The notes below the pieces were generated by a model. That model made no database searches. It was not told where the DNA came from and worked only from the letters and a program-made list of their open reading frames with translations. A DNA stretch of 64,000 nt, from positions 124,001 to 188,000 of the forward strand of contig CAZSBB010000003.1 of assembly GCA_964605235.1 (NCBI GenBank), written 5' to 3'. The position numbers and the translations under genes are program-made. Origin of the DNA: CAZSBB01 sp964605235. Lineage in GTDB: Bacteria; Planctomycetota; Phycisphaerae; Phycisphaerales; Phycisphaeraceae. Positions 52,749-60,281 of the stretch are shown piece by piece; position 1 is the stretch's first letter; each line of letters starts with the position of its first letter.

Positions 52749-53402
52749 TCAAGCGGTCACCAGCATTCGGCCAAGCTGCGCGGCGGGCAGCCGGGGCGGC
52801 GTCGGCGCGACCAGCAGGCGCACCAGGCTCGCCACGCCGGAAACTTCCAGCTTGCGCATGATCTGGGCGCGATGGACCGCGACCGTTTTATCGCTCAAAC
52901 CCAGCCGGTGCGAGATGACGCGGCTGGTCAAACCCTGAGCGATCAGCTCGGCAACTTGTCGCTCGCGTGCGGTCAGCCGGCTGAGCAAGGCGTCCAGGCG
53001 TTGCCGCTGCGCTCGCGCCGCCTGCCGTTGCCGGGACAGTTCGACCGCCTCGCGGACCGCCGTTTCCAGCACTTGATCGCTGGTGGGCTTTTCAAAGTAA
53101 TTGACTGCCCCCAGTTGGATCGCCTGCACCGCCGAGCTGACTTTGCCATACCCCGTGAGCATGATGATGCTCAGGAGGCTGTGCCGTTGCTGCAAGGCGC
53201 CCAGCACCGCCAGGCCGTCCATATCCGGCAGCCGTTCGTCGAGCACCACACAGCCGACCTGGTCGTCACTGACCGCCGTGAGCAGCGCCCCGCCGGTGGC
53301 GTGCGTGCAGGTGAGGTAACCGAGCGACTCGAACAAACCCGCCAGTGCTTGTCGCACCGCCGCATCGTCGTCGGCTACGTGGACCACGGTCAGCACCGTC
53401 AT
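52749..53402 (-). CDS. Orphan FixJ-type response regulator (receiver plus LuxR HTH)
   Basis: A 217-residue response regulator. The receiver (residues 1-120) has the acidic pair in VADDDAA (near residues 10-12), the phospho-Asp in VVLDERLPDMDG (about 55), the Thr in IIMLTGYG and the Lys in FEKPTS (about 105). The LuxR/GerE helix-turn-helix covers about residues 140-200 (LTARERQVAELIAQGLTSRVISHRLGLSDKTVAVHRAQIMRKL). AAGGA is six bases before the ATG at 53402. No histidine kinase is in the window, so its input is unknown. Phosphorylated FixJ-type proteins dimerise and activate transcription. Confidence 0.92.
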   Translation of the reverse strand: MTVLTVVHVADDDAAVRQALAGLFESLGYLTCTHATGGALLTAVSDDQVGCVVLDERLPDMDGLAVLGALQQRHSLLSIIMLTGYGKVSSAVQAIQLGAVNYFEKPTSDQVLETAVREAVELSRQRQAARAQRQRLDALLSRLTARERQVAELIAQGLTSRVISHRLGLSDKTVAVHRAQIMRKLEVSGVASLVRLLVAPTPPRLPAAQLGRMLVTA

Positions 53403-53609
53403 GTCCAATCCTTAATCCTGGCGGACCCGGTGAGAAACGAGCAACGCTCAACACAGCATCAGGTTGTCGTTCTCTCCACCCTCGACCCAACGTCTATGCA
53501 ACACGCAAATGAAATGATCAAACTCGGTCGACGTTGATGTGACCACCACCGGTATAGAATGGAACGGTCAAGCACAAAATAATGAATACATCATAACCCA
53601 GGGTTCCAG

Positions 53610-54410
53610 ATGACCAAGGCTTTTTTCGCTGTCGCAACAGGTTATTTCACATGTCGGGAGCCAGGTGCACCCAGGTCGTCGCAACCTGCGGCGCTCCTGC
53701 TGACGCTGCTGCTGATGGGCGGGTTCAGCTCGCTGGTCGGTTGCCGCAGCGCGGAGCGCGCCGCCGACGTGGCGCAGGATCAAGCCGCGCCGTTGCCGTT
53801 GCAACTGATCACCGGCGGCAGCGCGCGCATCAATGTGATTGACCCGCGCACCAACACCCAACTGGAACTCACCCGACCCGGCGGCGAACTGACCCAATGG
53901 ACCAGCGAACTGTCGGGACGCTCGCGCACCGTTTACGCCCGTGAGGGACAACGTCTCACGGTGCGCAGTGAAGATGACCTGCGCAGCGGCGTACGCGTGA
54001 CCTACGAACCGCCGCTGGACTTGTCGCCCACCTGGGGCAGCGTGCGCCGCAGCCGGATGCGGGTGACCAACCTGGTGACCGGCACGCCGCGCGATGAAGG
54101 CTGGTGCGATTATGAAGTGAAAGTGTTCGCCGCCGCCGATCTCGCCGCCGCCGCCGCACCAGCGTCAGCTGAGCCCGCCCCGGCCGCCACGCAACCTGCG
54201 CCCCTGCTGAGCCTGTCCGAAGGCTGGGTGCTGGAAATCACCCGGCAACTGGACCTCAAGCTGGCGCAGGGCCAGGTGCTGGAGCGCACCTGGTATTCGC
54301 CGCAGGGCCTGTGGCTGCAGCAGCACATCCAGCAGCGCCTGATGACCATGGGCTTCATCCCGCTCAAGGTGGATGAATACCTGCGGCGCAAGGAACTGGC
54401 GCAGCCGTAA
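53610..54410 (+). CDS. Probable lipoprotein, function unknown
   Basis: A 266-residue protein. A hydrophobic segment (ALLLTLLLMGGFSSLVGC) ends in a lipobox, LVGC, with Cys near residue 45, so a lipid-anchored product is likely. The 27 residues before the hydrophobic segment are unusually long for a signal head, so the true start may be later. The mature part is beta-rich (RINVIDPRTNTQLELTRPGGELTQWTSELSG, SRTVYAREGQRLTVRSEDD), with an Ala/Pro hinge near residues 180-195. I recognise no family. It is divergent from the response-regulator gene, and both lie between inverted MITE-like copies B and C. Confidence 0.72.
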   Translation: MTKAFFAVATGYFTCREPGAPRSSQPAALLLTLLLMGGFSSLVGCRSAERAADVAQDQAAPLPLQLITGGSARINVIDPRTNTQLELTRPGGELTQWTSELSGRSRTVYAREGQRLTVRSEDDLRSGVRVTYEPPLDLSPTWGSVRRSRMRVTNLVTGTPRDEGWCDYEVKVFAAADLAAAAAPASAEPAPAATQPAPLLSLSEGWVLEITRQLDLKLAQGQVLERTWYSPQGLWLQQHIQQRLMTMGFIPLKVDEYLRRKELAQP

Positions 54411-54546
54411 CCGGCCGGTCCCGGATTATCGGCCGGACGCAAAATCCGCGATTTCGCCCCCCGCATTCTCGAATGGTCAAGTCACCATTGCCATGTGTCG
54501 ATAAGCATTCGTGGAAGCGGTACACCCTCTGCCGTGGGGACCACGC

Positions 54547-54795
54547 ATGGCCAGTTCGATCATTCGACTGATTTGCCCCAACCTGAAATGCCGCGCGATC
54601 CTCTCGGCTCCCGAATCGGCGCGCGGCAAGAGCGTGCGCTGTCGCAACTGCGGCCAAAAGGTGCGCGTCGGCGGCGGCGGCCCCGCCTTGCGCCCGCTGA
54701 CGCCTACCCCTGCCGCCACGCCCGCCGAAGCCGTCGTCGAAGCCGACCCCACCACCGCCGATGGCAACAAGCAGGCTGCCGACCCCGCGGCATAA
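54547..54795 (+). CDS. Small zinc-ribbon protein
   Basis: An 82-residue protein with two Cys pairs: CPNLKC (about residues 10-15) and CRNC (about 32-35), a C-x4-C / C-x2-C zinc ribbon like those at the start of MJ0042-type and other prokaryotic zinc-finger proteins. The tail is low complexity (Gly, Pro, Ala, Thr). I use the ATG at 54547, where the conserved ribbon begins; a GTG at 54511 is also in frame. It may be a small DNA- or RNA-binding or assembly protein; no partner is obvious. Confidence 0.6.
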   Translation: MASSIIRLICPNLKCRAILSAPESARGKSVRCRNCGQKVRVGGGGPALRPLTPTPAATPAEAVVEADPTTADGNKQAADPAA

Positions 54796-54827
54796 TTCTT
54801 TCCGCCATCCCCTTCCCCCTCGCCCTT

Positions 54828-54981
54828 CAGGGCAAACGCATGTACCAGCTTGCTTACGAGCCCCGCGCGTGAGCAAGGGGTTGCGGCGTAGCCGCAGCGG
54901 GGTGACGCCACGAAAACCACCCCTCCCTCACGGTCGGGGCTCGTTCCGCACGGGATGGTCGGGATACATGCGTTGGCCCTG
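54828..54981 (-). repeat. 154-bp MITE-like element, copy C (inverted)
   Basis: It starts CAGGGCAAACGCATGTACC and ends TACATGCGTTGGCCCTG. The inside is the reverse complement of copies A and B. It lies 32 bases after the zinc-ribbon gene. Copies B and C bracket 2.1 kb as inverted repeats. Confidence 0.85.
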
Positions 54982-55067
54982 CCTCGCCCTTCCTGATGCT
55001 GGCTAACCGCGCCCGCTCGCGCTATGCTGTCTGGCTGTCCTCTGACCGCCGCCATCAGGAGCCGACC

Positions 55068-55709
55068 ATGCCTGCCGATTTGCTCTCCGCCGCTGCCGGG
55101 AAATATCTCGATGAGCTGGTCCCCGAGCGGCCCGCCGAGTTGCGCGCCATGGAAGACTACGCCCGCCAGCATCGCTTCCCCATCATCGGCCCGGCGTGCG
55201 GTCACCTGTGCTATCTGCTGACCCGCCTCACCGGCGCCCGCCGGGTGTTCGAACTCGGCTCCGGCTACGGCTACTCCACCGCCTGGTTCGCCAAAGCCGT
55301 GCAGGAAAACGGCGGCGGGGTGGTCCATCATGTCGTCTGGGACGAAAAACTCTCGCAGATGGCGCGCACCCATCTGAGCAAACTCGGCTACGACGGCCTG
55401 GTGCAGTACCACGTGGGCGAAGCCGTCGCCGCGCTCACCGAACAAACCGGCCAGTTCGACATCATCTTTTGCGACATCGACAAGCAAGGCTATCCCGACG
55501 CTTTGCCGGTTGTCGAAACCCACCTGCGCACCGGCGGCCTGCTGCTGACCGACAACATGCTCTGGCACGGTCGACTGTTTGACGATGTGGATCAGGAACC
55601 CGCCACGCAGGGCATTCGCCGCATGACCGAACTGGTCTACCGCAGCCCGCGCTGGAACGCTTCGCTGGTGCCCATCCGCGATGGGCTGATGGTCGCCCAG
55701 CGCTGCTGA
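55068..55709 (+). CDS. SAM-dependent O-methyltransferase (COMT-like)
   Basis: A 213-residue class I methyltransferase of the caffeoyl-CoA/catechol type. ARRVFELGSGYGYSTAWFA is the SAM-binding glycine motif, DIIFCDIDKQGYPDAL holds the metal-binding Asp, and GGLLLTDNMLWHGRLFD is the conserved metal-loop segment. The N-terminal helix (LRAMEDYARQHRFPIIGPACG) is characteristic of the family. AGGAG seven bases before the ATG at 55068 sets the start. Small phenolic or polyketide-like hydroxyls are usual targets. No biosynthetic cluster surrounds it. Confidence 0.9.
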   Translation: MPADLLSAAAGKYLDELVPERPAELRAMEDYARQHRFPIIGPACGHLCYLLTRLTGARRVFELGSGYGYSTAWFAKAVQENGGGVVHHVVWDEKLSQMARTHLSKLGYDGLVQYHVGEAVAALTEQTGQFDIIFCDIDKQGYPDALPVVETHLRTGGLLLTDNMLWHGRLFDDVDQEPATQGIRRMTELVYRSPRWNASLVPIRDGLMVAQRC

Positions 55710-55872
55710 GCGGCCGATGACTGGCGCGTTACCGGACCTGGCGCAACTTCTCCACTGCGCCCCCGCGTCATCCCGATAACAATCCTGGCAACGCTTCCGA
55801 GCGCCGGTTGGATTCCGCGCCTGGATGACGTTGGTCAGTCCTCCGCAACATCTGGGGGCAGGGAGCGCAGAC

Positions 55873-57231
55873 GTGACGGAACCAGCCCACGCCGCTGCAC
55901 AACCCGCCGCCGCCCGCACGCTGGCGCTGGCGTGGCGCAATCGGCGGATGCTCGCCTACCTGCAGCGCATCGCCCGGGCCGCCGAGCAACGCGGCCTGCG
56001 CGTCATGGCGCTCAAGGGCGCCGCCCTGCAACTGCTGCTTTACGATCAGCCGGACCAGCGGGCGATGAGCGATCTGGACCTGCTGATTCACCCGGATGAG
56101 ATCGACGCGTTCTTCGCCCTGCTGCGCGAGCTGGACGCCCAGCCGAGTCAGCAACTGGTGCGCGACGACTTTTTCCCGCGCTACTACTACGAAGCGGAAT
56201 TCACCGCCGGCTCGTGCTTTCCCGTGGTGATGGATATTCATGTCCGCCCCTTCCGCACGCTGCGCTACAAGCAGTTCACGCCTGACGACGCGCTGTGGGC
56301 GCGGGCGAAGCGGGTGCCATGGGGCGAGACGTCCATCCTCGTGCCCGGGACGGAGGACATGCTTTTGCATCTGGCGGTCCACTGGGCGATCCACGGCTGC
56401 AAGGGCGCGCGCTGGCGGCTGGATATCGAACGCTGGCTGCGCCGCCATCACGCCGACCTGGACTGGAATTACCTGCTGTCGGCCGCCCGGCAATGGCGTC
56501 TGCTGCTGCCGCTGCGCACCGCGCTGGCGCAGGTGGAAGCCGAAGCTGGTCCCCTGTTGCCCGCCGCCGTGCGCCAGGAGTTGAACAGCGCCAGACCCAA
56601 TTGGCGCGATCGGCTGGCGCTCTGGCACGCCCCGCGCGACGATGAGCACCCCGTGGGCCACGCCCTGGTGAATATGTTGACCACGCCGGGCGCGCGGTTT
56701 GTGCTCGGGTATGCCGCCGCCGTGTGGCTGCCTGGCCGGGAGCATATGCGGCAGTGGTATCCGCACGAGCATCCGCTCTGGCTGCCGGCCGCCCATCTGG
56801 CGCGCTTCGCCCAGCCGGTGACGCGCCACCTGCAATGGGCGTGGCGCAAGCTGGGCAGGACGCGGATCGAAAAAGACGACGCCGGCCAATGGCAGGTCCG
56901 CGCCAACCGTGACCTGCCGCCGGGCACGCTGATCGGCCGCTGCACCAGACGCTCGCCGCGCCACGGCGCACGCGCAACCACGCTGCCGGCCGGGGAGTTG
57001 GTCGGCAAATGGCGCTATCTGCAAGTCGGCGCCCGGCCCAACGCCCGATTGGTCGACGGCCGGCTGATCGCCCTGCGCCACCTGCGCCCCGATGATGTCG
57101 TGCGCCTGGCGCCGCCGGAAGTGGTCGCACCGCCGCCAGCCGCCGGCTTCGCCCCCGAGGCCGTTGAACCGAACGCCGCCGCAGCGGCATTTACCGGACA
57201 TTCGCCGCTTACCCAGAAGCAAGCAGCGTAA
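55873..57231 (+). CDS. Nucleotidyltransferase family protein with unusual C-terminal extension
   Basis: A 452-residue protein. Residues 1-300 belong to the uncharacterised nucleotidyltransferase family (NTP_transf_5): VMALKGAALQLLLYDQPDQRAMSDLDLLI, where D-x-D binds the metal, then VVMDIHVRP and HLAVHWAIHGCKGARW. The last 110 residues (RIEKDDAGQWQVRANRDLPPGTLIGRC to PNARLVDGRLIALRHLRPDDVVRL) do not belong to that fold and look faintly like a SET-type beta domain. I use the GTG at 55873 with GGGAG eight bases upstream; an ATG at 55825 lacks one. It is the first gene of the Tat-like peptide/PqqD/HprK-like cluster. NTP_transf_5 proteins often occur in such peptide-modification neighbourhoods. 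Confidence 0.78.
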   Translation: MTEPAHAAAQPAAARTLALAWRNRRMLAYLQRIARAAEQRGLRVMALKGAALQLLLYDQPDQRAMSDLDLLIHPDEIDAFFALLRELDAQPSQQLVRDDFFPRYYYEAEFTAGSCFPVVMDIHVRPFRTLRYKQFTPDDALWARAKRVPWGETSILVPGTEDMLLHLAVHWAIHGCKGARWRLDIERWLRRHHADLDWNYLLSAARQWRLLLPLRTALAQVEAEAGPLLPAAVRQELNSARPNWRDRLALWHAPRDDEHPVGHALVNMLTTPGARFVLGYAAAVWLPGREHMRQWYPHEHPLWLPAAHLARFAQPVTRHLQWAWRKLGRTRIEKDDAGQWQVRANRDLPPGTLIGRCTRRSPRHGARATTLPAGELVGKWRYLQVGARPNARLVDGRLIALRHLRPDDVVRLAPPEVVAPPPAAGFAPEAVEPNAAAAAFTGHSPLTQKQAA

Positions 57232-57297
57232 TAAACGTTACAGACGATTGATCGCGCCCCACTGGATCGCCGATGTAAGGGAGTAAGGCAAGCAACC

Positions 57298-57498
57298 ATG
57301 ACCCACCAGCCGCACCAACCTGAATCCGACCGTCCCGCCGCCGCGCCGTCCCCTGACGTCGCGCCCGCGCCGGTGCGCAGCAGTCGGCGGCAGTTTGTGC
57401 AGCAGGCCGCCCGCAAGGCCGCCTACATCGCCCCGGTGGTGGTCACGCTGGCGGCTTCGCGCACTGCTTTCGCCTCCGGCGCCAGTGGCGTTTCCTAA
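57298..57498 (+). CDS. Tat-like signal-only small protein (candidate precursor peptide)
   Basis: A 66-residue protein. Residues 1-28 are Pro/Ala rich. Residues 29-33 are S-R-R-Q-F, matching the Tat consensus S-R-R-x-F. A moderately hydrophobic stretch follows (AAYIAPVVVTLAAS), then RTAFA, a plausible signal peptidase site that would release only SGASGVS. There is no other domain, so nearly the whole product is an export signal. Upstream AAGG (57286-57289) is about nine bases from the ATG. It lies between the nucleotidyltransferase and PqqD-like genes, where a precursor would be expected, but processing is inferred. Confidence 0.65.
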   Translation: MTHQPHQPESDRPAAAPSPDVAPAPVRSSRRQFVQQAARKAAYIAPVVVTLAASRTAFASGASGVS

Positions 57499-57538
57499 GC
57501 TTCCCCCTGCGGAAGCCGCTGTCGCTGGAGTAGATTTC

Positions 57539-57883
57539 ATGACTTGCCATTGCGCATCCGTCACCGATCATCTGCCGGCCGGGCACTGGGCCCACTGGGA
57601 CGATCAGTTGCCCCTGCCCACGCCCGCCGCGCATCTGCAACTGCATGAACTGGATGAGGAAGCGGTGCTGCTTGATCCGCAGCGCGGCGCGAGCTTTCGA
57701 CTCAACCCCACGGTTCGCCTGCTGTGGCGCTGCTGTCAGGACCGCCTGACGCTGGGCGCCGCGGTGATGTCGCTGCGCACCCACTATGACGTGGATGAGG
57801 ACCGCGCCCGCGAGGATACGCTGCAGATGCTGGCGCTGCTGACCGCCCATGACCTGCTGCAGGATCCGGAGGTCCAGCCATGA
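57539..57883 (+). CDS. PqqD-like peptide chaperone
   Basis: A 114-residue small protein with the PqqD fold pattern: a strand pair (LHELDEEAVLLDPQRGASFRLN), then helices (NPTVRLLWRCCQDRLTLGAAVMSLRTHYDVDEDRAREDTLQMLALLTAHDLL). PqqD-type proteins bind the leader of a precursor peptide and hand it to a modifying enzyme. The N-terminal 25 residues add CHC and an aromatic segment. GGAG eight bases upstream supports the ATG at 57539. It overlaps the kinase-like gene by four bases (ATGA). No radical-SAM enzyme is adjacent, so the client enzyme is probably the kinase-like or nucleotidyltransferase protein (inference). Confidence 0.82.
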   Translation: MTCHCASVTDHLPAGHWAHWDDQLPLPTPAAHLQLHELDEEAVLLDPQRGASFRLNPTVRLLWRCCQDRLTLGAAVMSLRTHYDVDEDRAREDTLQMLALLTAHDLLQDPEVQP

Positions 57884-58788
57884 GCACGCCGCCGCCGGTG
57901 ACCGTACAGCTAGGCCCCTTTGCCGTCGAAATCAGCAGCGATCTGCCCGACGCGCTGACGGATGTGCAGGCGCTGTACTCGGGCCAGTTGCGCCCGCCGG
58001 TGTCTGAAATGGCGCAGATTCCCGTCATTCGGGTCAGCGCCCGCCGGGAGACCAGCCGCTGGTCGCCGCTGGCGCGTTACAGCATTCTGGGCGATGGCGT
58101 GGAGTTGTTCACCAGCCGCCGCGCCAATGAAGTGCTGCCGTATCTGGAGTGGGGCATCAACTGGCGGATGATCGCCACGCAGCGGCAATACCTGCAACTG
58201 CATGCCGCCACCCTGGCGCGCGACGGGGCGGGGCTGATCATCGCCGCCCGCTCCGGCTCGGGCAAAAGCACCCTTGCCGCGGCGCTGCTGGCGCGGGGCT
58301 GGCAATACCTGTCCGACGAATTCGCCCTGCTTGATCCCGCCACGCTCACGCTGCATCCGTTTCCCAAGGCGTTGTGCATCAAGGCGGGCTCCTTCCCGTT
58401 GGTGCAGGCGCTGGGCTTGCCCCTGTGGCGCCGCCGGCATTACGCCAAAGCGTTCAAAGGCGCGGTGGGCTATGTGAACCCGCACACGCTGGGGCCGGGC
58501 AGCATTGGTGCGGCGTGCCCCGTGCGGCTGGTGCTGTTCCCGGAATACCGGGCATTGCAGCAGCCCTGCACGCTGCCGATCACCCGTGCCGCCGCCGCGC
58601 TGGAACTGGGCGAACTGAGCTTCAACCGCGAGCATTTCTCCGCCGCCGGGATGAATCTGCTGACCACGCTGGCGGCCCATGCCACCTGCCTGCGTCTGCA
58701 CAGCGGCGACCTGGAAGCGACCTGCCAACTGGTCGAGCAATGCTTCGACGCGGTGGCGGGTCAGACCACCTATCACCTGGCGGCCTAA
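57880..58788 (+). CDS. HPr kinase-related (HprK-like) kinase
   Basis: A 302-residue protein related to the C-terminal catalytic part of HPr serine kinase. The P-loop is AARSGSGKSTLAAALLARG (about residues 122-140), followed by a YLSDEFALLDPATLTLHPFP segment (about 143-162) like the DxxA/Walker-B region of that family. HPr itself and PTS genes are absent nearby, so it is more likely one of the HprK-related kinases that travel with PqqD-like and nucleotidyltransferase proteins. Its target may be the small peptide or a lipid/sugar. It shares its ATGA start/stop overlap with the PqqD-like gene and ends at a hairpin. Confidence 0.85.
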   Translation: MSTPPPVTVQLGPFAVEISSDLPDALTDVQALYSGQLRPPVSEMAQIPVIRVSARRETSRWSPLARYSILGDGVELFTSRRANEVLPYLEWGINWRMIATQRQYLQLHAATLARDGAGLIIAARSGSGKSTLAAALLARGWQYLSDEFALLDPATLTLHPFPKALCIKAGSFPLVQALGLPLWRRRHYAKAFKGAVGYVNPHTLGPGSIGAACPVRLVLFPEYRALQQPCTLPITRAAAALELGELSFNREHFSAAGMNLLTTLAAHATCLRLHSGDLEATCQLVEQCFDAVAGQTTYHLAA

Positions 58789-58815
58789 GCCGCTTTCCCC
58801 TGCTACCATGGCTTG

Positions 58816-58849
58816 GCCGGCGCGCTGCTTGCGGCGTCGCCGGCGTTTT
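58816..58849 (+). terminator. Possible terminator after the HprK-like gene
   Basis: GCCGGCG (58816-58822) pairs with CGCCGGC (58838-58844) and is followed by GTTTT. The loop is 15 bases and the T-run short, so it may be weak. It lies between the kinase-like gene and proC. Confidence 0.5.
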
Positions 58850-58873
58850 GTCTCATGCAGGAGGCTTCAGGTC

Positions 58874-59677
58874 ATGCAATATGAATTGGGTTTCATCGGT
58901 GCAGGCAACATGGCGGAAGCGATCGCCCTGGGCGCGCTGCGCGCCGGCGTGCTGTCTGCCGACCAGATGATTGCCGCCGACCCTTCGCCCGCACGCTGTG
59001 AGTTGTTCGCCCAGCGCGGCATCGCCATCGCCCCCGACAATGCTGCCGCGCTGCGCAGCGCCAAACAGGTGCTATTGGCGGTCAAACCGCAGACCCTGCC
59101 GCAGATCGCCGCGTTGCTGGGCCAGCTTGATACGCAGCGCCAGGTGGTCATCAGCATCATGGCGGGGATCGGCAGCGCGAAGATCGAGCAGGCGGCGGGC
59201 GCGGCCGTGAAGGTGATTCGCGTGATGCCCAACACGCCGTTGCTGGCGGGGGCGGGCATGGCGGGGATTGCGCTGGGCCAGCACGCTACGGACGCTGATA
59301 GCACGCTGGCGCAGCGTCTGTTTGCAGCCGGCGGCAAAGCGGTGCGGGTTCCCGAGACGTTGATTGATGCCGTCACGGCGGTCAGCGGGTCGGGGCCGGC
59401 GTATGTGTTTTACCTCGCGGAAGCGATGGCGCAAGCGGCGACACAACTGGGACTGGGTGAACATGCCGACACGTTCGTGCGGCAAACCATCCTGGGCGCC
59501 GCGAAGCTGCTGGCGGAATCATCCGACACGCCGGCGGAACTGCGTCGCAAGGTGACCAGCCCCGGCGGGACCACGGCGGCGGCGATCGGGGTGATGGAAG
59601 CGCGTCAAGTGGGCGATGCCGTGGTCGCCGCCATCGCGGCCGCGCAGGCGCGCAGCGTGGAACTGGGACGTGCATGA
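58874..59677 (+). CDS. proC: Pyrroline-5-carboxylate reductase
   Basis: A 267-residue NAD(P)H-dependent enzyme that makes proline from pyrroline-5-carboxylate in the cytoplasm. It begins YELGFIGAGNMAEAIALG, a Rossmann loop. VLLAVKPQ, VKVIRVMPNTP and AVSGSGPAYVFYLAEAM match the family. RRKVTSPGGTTAAAIGVME near residues 226-244 is the active-site ProC signature. The ATG at 58874 has AGGAGG nine bases upstream; the frame runs open to 58679, inside the preceding gene, without similarity. It stands as a separate gene after a hairpin. Confidence 0.96.
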   Translation: MQYELGFIGAGNMAEAIALGALRAGVLSADQMIAADPSPARCELFAQRGIAIAPDNAAALRSAKQVLLAVKPQTLPQIAALLGQLDTQRQVVISIMAGIGSAKIEQAAGAAVKVIRVMPNTPLLAGAGMAGIALGQHATDADSTLAQRLFAAGGKAVRVPETLIDAVTAVSGSGPAYVFYLAEAMAQAATQLGLGEHADTFVRQTILGAAKLLAESSDTPAELRRKVTSPGGTTAAAIGVMEARQVGDAVVAAIAAAQARSVELGRA

Positions 59678-59690
59678 AGATGAAGCAGAA

Positions 59691-59795
59691 TTCACCACTG
59701 AGTCACAGAGAGCACAGAGTAAAACCAGTCGGGCTGCTGCAGAAAAAGTTTGTCTCTGATCTTTGCTCTGAGTTCTCTGTGTCTCTGTGGTGAAA
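59691..59795. repeat. CACAGAG-family intergenic palindrome
   Basis: The arms are at 59691-59722 (TTCACCACTGAGTCACAGAG onward) and 59762-59795. It lies between proC and the DoxX gene, both on the plus strand; the right arm ends 27 bases before the DoxX start. Confidence 0.82.
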
Positions 59796-59822
59796 CTGAT
59801 TTCAGCGTGAGGAGATCCGCCG

Positions 59823-60269
59823 ATGCGCAACCAAGCCCTGACCACCAATCCCACCTTGAGCGTGCTGCTGCTGCTGAATCGGCTGGCGCTGGGTTTGTAC
59901 TTCGCGCTGGCGGGGTTAACCAAAGTGCGTGGCGGGGTGGGCAAGTTTTACCACGGCAGCTTCGCAGCGCTTCGGCCGCGCTGGTTGCCGGAGTTTTTGG
60001 CGCTGCCCTATGGCTACAGCCTGCCGTGGCTGGAACTGCTGTTCGGGGCGACGCTGGTGCTGGGCTGGTACACGCGCATCTCGGCGTGGGCGGTGGCGGC
60101 GATGCTGGTGTCGATCAACCTCGCGCTGCTGTTGGCGGATCGCTTTTTTGACGGACCGGGTCCGTTTCACGTCAATGTCATGCTGCTGACGCTGGCGCTG
60201 CTGCTGGGTCACGTCGGCGGCGGCGCGCTGAGCGTCGATGCCCTGTGGCGGCGCGGCAAGCGCCGGTAA
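59823..60269 (+). CDS. DoxX family membrane protein
   Basis: A 148-residue protein with four membrane helices (about residues 14-34, 58-78, 82-104 and 115-135). The DoxX pattern is visible in LNRLALGLYFALAGLTKVRGGVGKFYHG and LPWLELLFGATLVLGWYTR. DoxX-type proteins are membrane components of redox systems, but this one has no obvious oxidase partner. GAGGAG nine bases upstream of the ATG at 59823 supports the start. The next gene, ubiD, starts 12 bases after its stop, so they are probably cotranscribed. Confidence 0.85.
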   Translation: MRNQALTTNPTLSVLLLLNRLALGLYFALAGLTKVRGGVGKFYHGSFAALRPRWLPEFLALPYGYSLPWLELLFGATLVLGWYTRISAWAVAAMLVSINLALLLADRFFDGPGPFHVNVMLLTLALLLGHVGGGALSVDALWRRGKRR

Positions 60270-60281
60270 GGAAGCTTGAGC

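Noticed and set aside
52575..54981. Composite transposon between MITE-like copies B and C
   Set aside because: There is no transposase gene and the intervening genes have ordinary composition, so transfer is not supported; only possible inversion is noted.
57880..58788. Ordinary HPr kinase/phosphorylase (hprK)
   Set aside because: It lacks HPr and PTS genes nearby and sits beside PqqD-like and nucleotidyltransferase genes, so an HprK-related function is likelier than carbon catabolite control.
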